A stretch of 6,506 nucleotides of DNA, taken from positions 1-6,506 of the forward strand of contig JACQTM010000043.1 in NCBI GenBank assembly GCA_016210825.1, written 5' to 3'. The DNA is from Hyphomicrobiales bacterium. GTDB lineage: Bacteria > Pseudomonadota > Alphaproteobacteria > Rhizobiales > Xanthobacteraceae. The notes beneath the pieces are model-generated. The model saw nothing but the letters and a program-made list of their open reading frames with translations. It did no database searches and had not been told where the DNA came from. Shown here piece after piece: positions 1 through 6,275 of this stretch. The position numbers and the translations under genes were made by a program. Within the stretch, counting starts at the first letter, position 1, and each line of letters starts with the position of its first letter.

Positions 1-1
1 C

Positions 2-187
2 GTCACGCTCGCTGGTGCAACGGCGGCAAATGCCCAAAGTCCGTTTCCTTGGCAGCTCCCCGCAAGCGGGTTTTCCAACAGTGCTGTCGTGATCGAAGGC
101 GGTCAGATCGTCGGACAGGATCCGGATCTGTTCGTTCGCTCGCAGATTCTACGCGACAACCCACTTCGTTCCGGCGGCAGCAACTGA
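2..187 (+). CDS. 3' end of a small, probably exported hypothetical protein (partial)
   Basis: This reading frame is open from the left edge and ends at a TGA at 185-187, giving 61 visible residues; the start lies outside the window. The visible part begins with small and hydrophobic residues (VTLAGATAANAQ) that look like the end of a Sec signal peptide with an Ala-Asn-Ala cleavage site before Gln, so the mature protein would be about 50 residues (beginning QSPFPWQLP) and probably periplasmic or secreted. The mature part has no cysteine, no obvious metal-binding motif and no family I recognise. The frame is followed 23 bases later by a strong hairpin terminator, which supports it as the true end of a + strand gene. 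It converges with the amidase gene. The function is unknown, and the frame could be longer upstream than the signal-peptide reading suggests. Confidence 0.6.
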   Translation, partial: VTLAGATAANAQSPFPWQLPASGFSNSAVVIEGGQIVGQDPDLFVRSQILRDNPLRSGGSN

Positions 188-210
188 CGACGCCGATCCA
201 CACCGGAGAG

Positions 211-239
211 CAAAGCCCGGCGCATGACGCCGGGCTTTG
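211..239. terminator. Hairpin terminator shared by two convergent genes
   Basis: A perfect 12-bp inverted repeat (CAAAGCCCGGCG at 211-222, complement at 228-239) encloses a 5-base loop (CATGA). It lies between the + strand stop at 187 and the - strand amidase stop at 266. The stem is very GC-rich in its core and carries an AAA/TTT pair near its base. The run of T after it is short on either strand, so it is an intrinsic terminator of moderate quality that could act in both directions. Confidence 0.8.
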
Positions 240-265
240 TCGTTCATGCGCACCGCAAATATTAC

Positions 266-1477
266 TTATGTCACCGGCAGATAACCGCCACAGAAACGTG
301 ACAGCTTCTGCGCGAGCTCGAGCAGCGGCTCGTCGCCGCCCGCCCAACCAACGAACGACAGGCCGACGGGACAGCCGGACACTGTCCCGATGGGAATCGT
401 CATCTGCGGAAGTCCGCTCATTCCGGAGATGCAAGTCAACCGCATGACGCGTACGCGAAACGATTCCAGCTGCTCCGCGGGCAAATCGATGCGCGGCGCA
501 ATACAGGGCGCGGTCGGCAACGCAAGCACAGTTCCCGGCTTGGCGATGGCGCGGATATGCGCGCTTGCGCGCGCTTTTACCGCGCGCGCAGCCTCGGCAT
601 CTCGCTCTGAAACGCGGCTTGCGAATTCCAAGCGCTCGCGGATTCCGGGGCCGAGCTTTGGTTTCTGAGTGGTAACAAAGCCGCCGTAGATATTCCAAAT
701 TTCCCGACCCTGAAACACGCGGAACGCCTCGCGCCAAACGTCGAAGCCATCGGGCGCAATCTTTGCATGAGTTGGTCTCGGCAATTCGTCCATCATCGCG
801 TTCAGCGACGATTGCAGCAAGGCGGCGACGTCCGCGTCGGCCTGCGCGAATGCATCGTCGAGGATAATGACGTCCTTGATCGGTGAGAGATCGCTTGCGC
901 CTTCGAGCAACACGCCGCCGATGCGCCGAAACAGGCCGGGCGCGCAGGCGAACCAGCCGGCGACATCGAAGCTCGGCGACATCGGCATGGCGCCGGATAG
1001 ATCGACACGGCCATGGGTCGGGCGAAGCCCGTAAAGACCGCAAAACGCGGCCGGCACGCGCACCGATCCGCCGGTGTCGCTGCCGAGCGCGAAGTCGCAG
1101 GCGCCTGACGCCGTTGCCGATGCCGAACCGCTCGACGAGCCCCCGGGCATGCGGCCGACGCCGCGCGGATTAACCGGCGTGCCGTAATGGGCGTTGACGC
1201 CGGTGACGCTGAAGAAAAATTCGTCGCACACGGTCTTGCCGATCACCGTGGCGCCGGCTTGGAGAATCTTCGTCACCGCCGGGCAATTCGTCTTTGCCGG
1301 CTCATGTGTCGCAAGCCATTCGGGATTTCCGCCGCCCGTCCGATAACCTTCGATGTCGTACATATCCTTGACCGCGGCGGTCAGGCCGGCAAGCGGCCCC
1401 TGCGCCGCGCCGGTAATAGGCGCGGTCAGATCGTGCGGCACGAAGGCGGAGCGGAGGATGGGTGAGGACTTCGACAC
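266..1477 (-). CDS. Amidase-signature family hydrolase, AMI1 (indole-acetamide hydrolase)-like
   Basis: This 403-residue protein is a probable cytoplasmic amidase that hydrolyses a carboxamide to acid plus ammonia or amine. The amidase-signature Ser-cisSer-Lys triad is visible: Lys37 in AVKDMYDIEG, the cis-Ser at Ser114 in the GGSSSGSA loop (112-119), and the nucleophile Ser138 in GSDTGGSVR. The 24-residue distance between the two serines equals that in fatty acid amide hydrolase. The stretch from about residue 27 to 190 (GPLAGLTAAVKD, NPEWLATH, NAHYGTPVNP, VPAAFCGLYG, SFDVAGWFA) closely resembles plant AMI1 as I remember it. At about 400 residues it is a compact family member without an extra C-terminal domain. 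The start is GTG, 7 bases after the stop of the preceding deacetylase gene and without a clear ribosome-binding site, so translation is probably coupled. It is the last gene of the four-gene operon and runs into the 211-239 hairpin. Family assignment is firm; the natural substrate is not known. Confidence 0.93.
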   Translation of the reverse strand: MSKSSPILRSAFVPHDLTAPITGAAQGPLAGLTAAVKDMYDIEGYRTGGGNPEWLATHEPAKTNCPAVTKILQAGATVIGKTVCDEFFFSVTGVNAHYGTPVNPRGVGRMPGGSSSGSASATASGACDFALGSDTGGSVRVPAAFCGLYGLRPTHGRVDLSGAMPMSPSFDVAGWFACAPGLFRRIGGVLLEGASDLSPIKDVIILDDAFAQADADVAALLQSSLNAMMDELPRPTHAKIAPDGFDVWREAFRVFQGREIWNIYGGFVTTQKPKLGPGIRERLEFASRVSERDAEAARAVKARASAHIRAIAKPGTVLALPTAPCIAPRIDLPAEQLESFRVRVMRLTCISGMSGLPQMTIPIGTVSGCPVGLSFVGWAGGDEPLLELAQKLSRFCGGYLPVT

Positions 1478-1484
1478 CGAGCGA

Positions 1485-2357
1485 TCACTTTGTCTGCTGT
1501 GTTAAGTACCAATCGAGAATTTTCGCGCCGTCCCAGGCGACGACACCATCGCGGCCGAGAAGGTCCTCGAACGTGCGTTGCACATGGGCGATCCGGTGCG
1601 GCACGCCGGACAGGTAGGGATGACAGGCGATCGCCATGATCTTCGCTCGCTCAGCGGATTCCGCGTAAAGGCATTCAAACTGATCGATCGCACGCCGGTA
1701 CATCATGTCCGAAGAATGGTGTTGCAGCGCCATCAGCACGATGTCGTGGATTTCAAAATTATACGGCAATGCCACCACCGGGCCGTGCTTTGTATTCAGT
1801 GTCACCGGATCATCGTCGAGCACCCAGTCGCCGATATATTCGACACCCGCCTCGGCGAGATAATCCAGCGTGTCGAAGGTTTGCGTCAGGCCGGGGCCGA
1901 ACCAGCCGCGCGGCCGCCGGCCCCAGAATTTCTCGATCACGTCCATAGATTTGGCGATCACCGCGCGCTGGTCGTCCACCTTGTGCATCGGCAGTTGCTC
2001 GTAGCCATGGGCATTGAGCTCCCAGCCGGCATCGACGCAAGCCTGAACCACCTCCGGACAAGTCTCGCAGACACGCGCGTTAAGCGTCACGGTCGGCGTT
2101 GCGCCGACCGCCTGCAGCATCTTCTTTAACCGCCAAAAGCCGACACGCATGCCGTATTCGTGCCAGCTCCAGTTTGGATGATCGGGCAACATCGGCTGGC
2201 CTTGCGGCGGCGAGATCACCATGCGCGCCATCGGCCGCGAAATATCCCATTCCTCCAGCGCCAGCACCGGCCAGATGACGAGGCGGATTCCTTTCGGAAA
2301 TCTCAGTGGCGGACGCTTCTCGATGGCCGAATAAGCCAGACGCTCGCGCGGATGCAT
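1485..2357 (-). CDS. PuuE-like polysaccharide deacetylase-fold hydrolase, third paralogue of the operon
   Basis: This NodB/CE4-fold protein of 290 residues resembles the allantoinase PuuE and probably acts on a C-N bond of a small cyclic amide or an N-acyl group. From the N-terminus it shows an EEWD motif at the position of the CE4 Asp-Asp motif (Glu35, Glu36), WHEYGMRVGFWRL (His66), the H-x7-H motif (His117, His125), GPGLTQTFDT, DWVLDDDPV, a QHH motif and CHPYLSGVPHR (His246). No signal peptide is seen, so it is probably cytoplasmic. Two starts are possible. An AAGGA at 2367-2371 abuts the ATG at 2364-2366 but lies 9 bases before the ATG at 2355-2357. The latter has proper spacing and aligns with the MIPRER near the start of the first paralogue, so it is chosen; the longer form would add three residues. 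The gene lies 12-21 bases after the middle paralogue and 7 before the amidase. Confidence 0.9.
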   Translation of the reverse strand: MHPRERLAYSAIEKRPPLRFPKGIRLVIWPVLALEEWDISRPMARMVISPPQGQPMLPDHPNWSWHEYGMRVGFWRLKKMLQAVGATPTVTLNARVCETCPEVVQACVDAGWELNAHGYEQLPMHKVDDQRAVIAKSMDVIEKFWGRRPRGWFGPGLTQTFDTLDYLAEAGVEYIGDWVLDDDPVTLNTKHGPVVALPYNFEIHDIVLMALQHHSSDMMYRRAIDQFECLYAESAERAKIMAIACHPYLSGVPHRIAHVQRTFEDLLGRDGVVAWDGAKILDWYLTQQTK

Positions 2358-2366
2358 GGCGTTCAT

Positions 2367-2371
2367 TCCTT
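2367..2371 (-). promoter_or_regulatory. Ribosome-binding site that decides the start of the 1485-2357 gene
   Basis: AAGGA on the - strand directly touches the ATG at 2364-2366 (spacing 0), too close to serve it, but is 9 bases from the in-frame ATG at 2355-2357. This favours the internal methionine as the true start. Confidence 0.55.
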
Positions 2372-2378
2372 GCGAACG

Positions 2379-3290
2379 TTATGGCGCCTTCGGCCCGGTT
2401 TTTAAATACCAGTCGAGAATCTGCTCGCCGGTCCAGAACAGCACGCCGCGTTTCTTGCGTATCTTTTCGACGATTCGGCGGAAATACTTGGTCCGGTGCG
2501 GCGCCCCCATGATGTAGGGATGCAGTACGATCGCCATGACACGGGCGGAGCCTTTGGCATCGGCATAGATCTGCTCGAATTGATCCATTGCGCGGTCGTA
2601 ATATTCCGATGCCTTGTGATGCTGGATGAGCATCATCGCAACGTCGTTGCATTCCTGCGTGTAGGGCACGTTCACGATCGGCTTCCCGCGCGTCTTCAGC
2701 CACACCGGCTGATCGTCGAGCACCCAGTCGCAAACATAGCCGTAGCCTTCCTCGGCAAGGATATCCGGCGTTTCCCAGGTCTCGGTCAGGCCCGGACCGA
2801 GCCAGCCGCGCGGGCGCCTGCCGCAAGCTTTCGCGATCACCTCCGCGGTCTTACGGATGTCGGCGCGCTCGTCCGGCACTTTTTGCATGTTGCGCTGAGT
2901 AAAACCGTGACCCATGAACTCCCATTTGCGCTTCACCGCGGCTTGCACGATCGGCGCATAAGCTGCGATCGCCGAACCGTTGATTGCCAGCGCCGAGGGA
3001 ATCTTGAACTTGTCGAACACGTCGAGCAGCCGCCAGAAGCCGACGCGGTTGCCGTATTCGTGCCACGCCCAGTTCGGGATGTCCGGCGACGGCGAGCCGC
3101 CGGCCGGCGGGGTGAGAACCGTGCGCGGCATCGGCTGCGTCGCATCCCATTCCTCGACGTTGACGATGAACCACACGACCATGCGCGCGCCGCCGGGAAG
3201 CTTGAGCGGCATACGTTCGGTGATTGGCGAATAGACGATGCGGTCGGTCGGCAGCATGCGCGCGCCGGCTTTGTCCTCTGGTGCATTCAT
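2379..3290 (-). CDS. PuuE-like polysaccharide deacetylase-fold protein, middle paralogue with an altered H-x7-H motif
   Basis: This 303-residue member of the NodB/CE4 superfamily is clearly homologous along its length to both neighbours. Shared blocks are VNVEEWD (Glu46, Glu47), NWAWHEYGNRVGFWRL (His77), GWLGPGLTETWETPD, CDWVLDDQPV, VPYTQECNDV, QHH and LHPYIMGAPHR (His257). It differs at key places. The H-x7-H motif reads HGFTQRNMQ, so His128 is kept but the second histidine is Gln136 (codon CAA, one base from a His codon). The sister block NAR(V/I)C is replaced by NGSAI. No signal peptide is visible. The start ATG overlaps the TGA of the preceding paralogue (ATGA, 3287-3290), and GGAG at 3298-3301 lies 7 bases upstream, which fixes the start. 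It may be a variant enzyme with another substrate, a non-metal enzyme, or a structural partner of its sisters; the sequence alone does not decide. Confidence 0.9.
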   Translation of the reverse strand: MNAPEDKAGARMLPTDRIVYSPITERMPLKLPGGARMVVWFIVNVEEWDATQPMPRTVLTPPAGGSPSPDIPNWAWHEYGNRVGFWRLLDVFDKFKIPSALAINGSAIAAYAPIVQAAVKRKWEFMGHGFTQRNMQKVPDERADIRKTAEVIAKACGRRPRGWLGPGLTETWETPDILAEEGYGYVCDWVLDDQPVWLKTRGKPIVNVPYTQECNDVAMMLIQHHKASEYYDRAMDQFEQIYADAKGSARVMAIVLHPYIMGAPHRTKYFRRIVEKIRKKRGVLFWTGEQILDWYLKTGPKAP

Positions 3291-4189
3291 GCGGCGGCTC
3301 CGAGCTTGTTGCCCGCGACCTTGCGATACCAGTCGAAGATTTGCGCGCCGTTCCAGTGCAGCACGCCATCGAATTGGTTCACGTAATCGTAAATCGCCTC
3401 CAGATATTTAATCCGGTGCGGCTGGCCGCTGATATAGGGATGAATCGCGATCGACATGATCTTGGCGCGATCCTTGCTCTCCGCGTAGAGCCGGTCAAAC
3501 TGATCGATCGCGCGTTTCTGCAGATAATCGCTCTCGTGATGCTGGATGATCATCATCGGGATGTCGTTGATCTCGATGGTGTAGGGCAAGGTAACGAGCG
3601 GCCCTTTGGCGGTGCGGATCACGGTCGGCTCGTCGTCATAGACCCAGTCGCCGATATATTTCACGCCTGCCGAGGCCAGGATTTCCGGCGTATCGAGCAT
3701 CTGCGTCAGACCCGGCCCAAGCCAGCCGACGGGACGCTTTCCCGTGAAACGTTCGATGATGTCCATGGACCGATTGATCATTCCGGCCTGATCCTCGGTC
3801 TTGTGGATCGGCACCTGATCGTAGGCATGGCCCATGAATTCCCAGCCATCGCGCTTGGCCTGTTCGGCGACACGCGGGTAGTCCTCGCAGATGCGCGCGT
3901 TGGCAGCGAGCGTCGGCTTGATGCCGAGCTTGGAAAACAACTCGAAGAAACGCCAGCAGCCGACGCGCATGCCGTATTCGTGCCAGGCCCAATGTACGAC
4001 GTCCGGCTGCAGCGGAATGCCGGTCGGCGCCGGCAGTATCTGCCGCGCCATCGGACGGGAAATGTCCCAGACTTCGTAATTGACGATGGTCCAGAAAACG
4101 AGGCGCGCACCGCCTGGTAATTTCAGCGGCGGCCGATCGACGATGGCTGAGTAGTCGCAGCGCTCGCGCGGGATCATGGGGCCTGACAT
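3287..4189 (-). CDS. PuuE-like polysaccharide deacetylase-fold hydrolase, first gene of the operon
   Basis: This 300-residue NodB/CE4-superfamily protein is the promoter-proximal gene of the operon. Its motif-1-like segment reads VNYEVWD, keeping Glu39 but with Val40 where both sisters have a second Glu. It has HWAWHEYGMRVGCWR (His70), an intact H-x7-H (His121, His129), GWLGPGLTQ, YIGDWVYDDEP, LPYTIEINDI, IIQHHESD and IHPYISGQPHR (His250). By eye roughly half the residues match the 1485-2357 paralogue, and the two share an almost identical N-terminal block (PRER..YSAI..RPPL). No signal peptide is seen. The ATG at 4187-4189 is preceded by GGAGGAG (4200-4206) with about 10 bases between AGGAG and the start, a good ribosome-binding site. 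A second in-frame ATG follows at codon 5. The 3' end overlaps the middle paralogue by 4 bases. PuuE is the nearest characterised relative I can name, but the substrate is unknown. Confidence 0.92.
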   Translation of the reverse strand: MSGPMIPRERCDYSAIVDRPPLKLPGGARLVFWTIVNYEVWDISRPMARQILPAPTGIPLQPDVVHWAWHEYGMRVGCWRFFELFSKLGIKPTLAANARICEDYPRVAEQAKRDGWEFMGHAYDQVPIHKTEDQAGMINRSMDIIERFTGKRPVGWLGPGLTQMLDTPEILASAGVKYIGDWVYDDEPTVIRTAKGPLVTLPYTIEINDIPMMIIQHHESDYLQKRAIDQFDRLYAESKDRAKIMSIAIHPYISGQPHRIKYLEAIYDYVNQFDGVLHWNGAQIFDWYRKVAGNKLGAAA

Positions 4190-4320
4190 GGACGTTGCGC
4201 TCCTCCGGCTTCTTGCGCTGCTTTAGCGCGGTGATCGCATCGTCGAAGGCAGGGCTCGCGCTGTCAATCAGATCCAAGAAGCGCGTCGAATCAATGGTTT
4301 AGCGTCCCGTGCAGGGTGTT

Positions 4321-4336
4321 CCGCGGTTAACCGTGG
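4321..4336. promoter_or_regulatory. Near-perfect 16-bp palindrome, candidate operator
   Basis: CCGCGGTTAACCGTGG is symmetric about 4328/4329 with one mismatched pair (G at 4323 against T at 4334); the inner ten bases, CGGTTAACCG, are perfectly palindromic. It lies 131 bases upstream of the first deacetylase gene and 178 bases upstream of the exporter gene. The place and symmetry suit a dimeric repressor or activator controlling one or both operons. No regulator gene is in the window, so the role is inferred from symmetry alone. Confidence 0.35.
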
Positions 4337-4411
4337 TGCGTGGGGTGCCATCGTTCTCGTGCCGTTTCGTGTTAATCAGGGGCTTGGGACCGGGGCCAGC
4401 AAGACCGTCGA

Positions 4412-4427
4412 CTTCGCGCAAGCGAAG
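4412..4427 (+). other. Small hairpin with a GCAA (GNRA) tetraloop in the possible leader of the exporter mRNA
   Basis: CTTCGC (4412-4417) and GCGAAG (4422-4427) pair around the loop GCAA, a stable GNRA tetraloop if transcribed as RNA on the + strand. It sits about 90 bases before the exporter start. No T-run follows, so it is not a typical terminator. A stem of six pairs can occur by chance in GC-rich DNA. Confidence 0.3.
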
Positions 4428-4500
4428 CGAGCGAAATGTGGCCATGCCGGATACGTCAGGGACGGACCGATGCGGACTTCGTTTAGTCGTGAGGCTCGGT

Positions 4501-4505
4501 AGGGA
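4501..4505 (+). promoter_or_regulatory. Ribosome-binding site of the exporter gene
   Basis: AGGGA lies 9 bases before the ATG at 4515 and supports that start for the ABC exporter. Confidence 0.5.
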
Positions 4506-4514
4506 CGGCGCGCG

Positions 4515-6275
4515 ATGTCGCAGGCGCCATCCCGTACGCGGCTAACCCAGTCGGACTCCGAACTGGCCACGGCGCTCGATTCCTGCCGTCGCGCCATCGT
4601 TGCCATCGGCCTATTCAGCGGCATGAGCAACATCCTGATGCTCACCGGCGCGATCTTCATGTTGGAAATCTACGATCGCGTGCTGCCGAGCCGCAGCGTG
4701 CCAACACTGGTCGCCCTGCTCATTATCGCGATTTGCCTGTTCACCGCGCTCGGCATCCTCGATTTGATCCGCGCCCGCATTCTGGTGCGCATAGGCGCTC
4801 GCCTCGACGAGGCGCTGAGCGCGCGCGTCTACGACTCGCTGATGCGCCTGCCGCTCGTTGCCGGCAACCGTAGCGATGGGTTGCAGCCACTGCGTGATCT
4901 CGACGCCGTGCGCTCGTTCCTGTCCGGGATGGGGCCGATCGCGTTGTTCGATCTGCCATGGCTGCCAATCTATCTCATCATCTGCTTTGCGTTTCACTAT
5001 CTGATCGGCCTCGCTGCGCTGATTGGCGCCATCGTCCTTGCCGTGCTCACGGTGATGACCGAAGTGCTCACACGCAACCCCGCCAAGGAAACGGCGGCGC
5101 AGGTGCTCGCTCGCAACGGGCTCGCCGAGATCAGCCACCGCAACGCCGAAGCGTTGACGGCGATGGGCATGACGGGACGGATCGCCATGCGCTGGAGCGA
5201 GATCAATCGCCGGTACATGGCAAGCCAGCAGCGCGCAAGCGACGTCGCCGGCGGCTTCGCCGCGATCTCCAAGGTTTTGCGATTGATGCTGCAGTCAATC
5301 GTGTTGGCGGTCGGCGCCTGGCTCGTGATCAATCAGCAGGCCACGGCGGGAATCATCATCGCCGGCTCGATTCTGAGCGCGCGGGCGCTGGCACCGGTCG
5401 ATCTCGCCATCGCCAACTGGAAAGGGTTTGTCGCAGCGCGACATGGCTGGAGCCGGCTCGGGCGGCTGCTTGCGCTGTTCCCGATCCAGGCAGCGGTCAT
5501 GCCGCTGGCTTCGCCGGCCAAGAGCCTCGCAGTCGAAGCAGTTTGCGCTGTCCCCCCGGGCGATCAGAAGATTGTCGTGCAAGACATCAATTTTTTGCTC
5601 AAGAGCGGCAATGGGCTCGGCGTAATTGGCCCGAGCGGTTCGGGAAAATCGTGCCTGGCGCGGCTTCTCGTCGGCGCCTGGACGCCACTGCGCGGCAGGG
5701 TGCGCCTCGACGGCGCTGCGCTCGATCAATGGATGCCCGAGGCGCTCGGCCGCCATATCGGCTATCTGCCTCAGGACGTCGAGCTCCTCGCCGGCAGCGT
5801 GGCGCAGAACATCGCCCGCTTCGAGCCCGACGCGGACGCCGAGATGATCATGGCGGCGGCGAGGTCTGCGAGCATTCACGACCTGATCGTCAATTTGTGC
5901 GAAGGCTATGAAACGCAAGTCGGCGAGCAGGGCACCTCGCTTTCCGCCGGTCAGGCGCAGCGCATCGCGCTCGCCCGCGCGCTCTATCGCGATCCTTTCC
6001 TCGTCGTGCTCGACGAGCCAAATTCCAATCTCGATTCCGAAGGCGACGAGGCGTTGAGCCGCGCCGTGCTTGGCGTGCGTGCGCGGGGCGGCATCGTAAT
6101 TGTCATTGCCCACCGGCCGAGCGCAATTGCCGGCGTCGATCTGGTGCTTGTCATGCGTGACGGCCGCCAGCAGATTTTCGGACCGAAGGACGAGGTGCTG
6201 TCGAAGGTGTTGCAACGCCCGCCACTGCCGCGGTCGCTCACGGTTGTCCCCGAAGCCGGGAGTTCGTCGTCATGA
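4515..6275 (+). CDS. Type I secretion ABC exporter, PrtD family (ATPase/permease)
   Basis: This 586-residue inner-membrane protein is the ATP-driven component of a type I secretion system. It would work as a dimer with an HlyD-type adaptor and a TolC-type outer-membrane channel to export a protein from cytoplasm to outside. Residues about 28-300 are the permease domain with six likely membrane helices (near 28-50, 64-84, 143-160, 162-184, 257-275 and 276-298), including the family stretch LEIYDRVLPSRS (49-61). There is no N-terminal peptidase domain, as expected for PrtD. The nucleotide-binding domain has Walker A GPSGSGKS (372-379), the Q-loop Gln420, signature LSAGQ (476-480, Ala for the usual second Gly), Walker B FLVVLDE with catalytic Glu501, D-loop SNLD (504-507) and H-loop His533, so it should be active. 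An AGGGA precedes the ATG, and the stop overlaps the adaptor gene by 4 bases. No secreted substrate gene is in the window. Confidence 0.95.
   Translation: MSQAPSRTRLTQSDSELATALDSCRRAIVAIGLFSGMSNILMLTGAIFMLEIYDRVLPSRSVPTLVALLIIAICLFTALGILDLIRARILVRIGARLDEALSARVYDSLMRLPLVAGNRSDGLQPLRDLDAVRSFLSGMGPIALFDLPWLPIYLIICFAFHYLIGLAALIGAIVLAVLTVMTEVLTRNPAKETAAQVLARNGLAEISHRNAEALTAMGMTGRIAMRWSEINRRYMASQQRASDVAGGFAAISKVLRLMLQSIVLAVGAWLVINQQATAGIIIAGSILSARALAPVDLAIANWKGFVAARHGWSRLGRLLALFPIQAAVMPLASPAKSLAVEAVCAVPPGDQKIVVQDINFLLKSGNGLGVIGPSGSGKSCLARLLVGAWTPLRGRVRLDGAALDQWMPEALGRHIGYLPQDVELLAGSVAQNIARFEPDADAEMIMAAARSASIHDLIVNLCEGYETQVGEQGTSLSAGQAQRIALARALYRDPFLVVLDEPNSNLDSEGDEALSRAVLGVRARGGIVIVIAHRPSAIAGVDLVLVMRDGRQQIFGPKDEVLSKVLQRPPLPRSLTVVPEAGSSSS

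Larger units (their letters stand above)
1812..3986. repeat. Tandem triplicated gene family with short conserved DNA blocks
   Basis: The three deacetylase-fold genes are tandem paralogues and keep recognisable DNA blocks. The block encoding WHEYG-x-RVG lies at 2141-2166, 3041-3066 and 3961-3986 and shares an identical 15-mer (GCCGTATTCGTGCCA, + strand). A second block at 1822-1840 and 3642-3660 is identical over 19 bases (first and third operon copies). A third at 1812-1830 and 2712-2730 is identical over 19 bases (second and third copies). Outside such blocks the copies have diverged strongly, so the duplications are old. Confidence 0.7.
4190..4514. promoter_or_regulatory. Divergent intergenic region between the hydrolase and secretion operons
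   Basis: These 325 bases separate two start codons that point away from each other, so the promoters of both operons are most likely here. I see no convincing -35/-10 pair on either strand. The region contains a ribosome-binding site for each flanking gene, a 16-bp near-palindrome (4321-4336), a GNRA-loop hairpin (4412-4427) and a short coding-like stretch on the - strand (4190-4298). No RNA gene or mobile element is visible. Confidence 0.6.

Noticed and set aside
3..1043. Open frame of 346 codons on the - strand, overlapping the amidase gene
   Set aside because: It lies in another frame of the amidase and its product is extremely Arg-rich, typical of a shadow frame. It would also run through the terminator hairpin and over the exported-protein gene.
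2496..3386. Open frame of 296 codons on the + strand, antisense to the middle deacetylase gene
   Set aside because: The - strand frame has clear family motifs. The antisense frame encodes an Arg/His-rich protein with no recognisable motif and is explained by the high-GC third positions of the real gene.
3224..4120. Open frame of 298 codons on the + strand, antisense to the first deacetylase gene
   Set aside because: It is the same effect: a mirror of a strongly biased real gene, without a credible ribosome-binding site or a known domain.
4277..4301. TTGGAT and TTGATT elements on the - strand as a -35 box for the hydrolase operon
   Set aside because: No acceptable -10 box is found at 16-18 bases from either element, so no promoter is called.
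4309..4545. Possible 78-codon + strand gene before the exporter
   Set aside because: It starts at GTG without a ribosome-binding site, has no coding-like codon bias and overlaps the well-supported exporter start in another frame.
5295..6215. Open frame of 306 codons on the - strand, inside the ABC exporter gene
   Set aside because: The exporter on the + strand has all ATPase motifs in order; the antisense product resembles no protein family.
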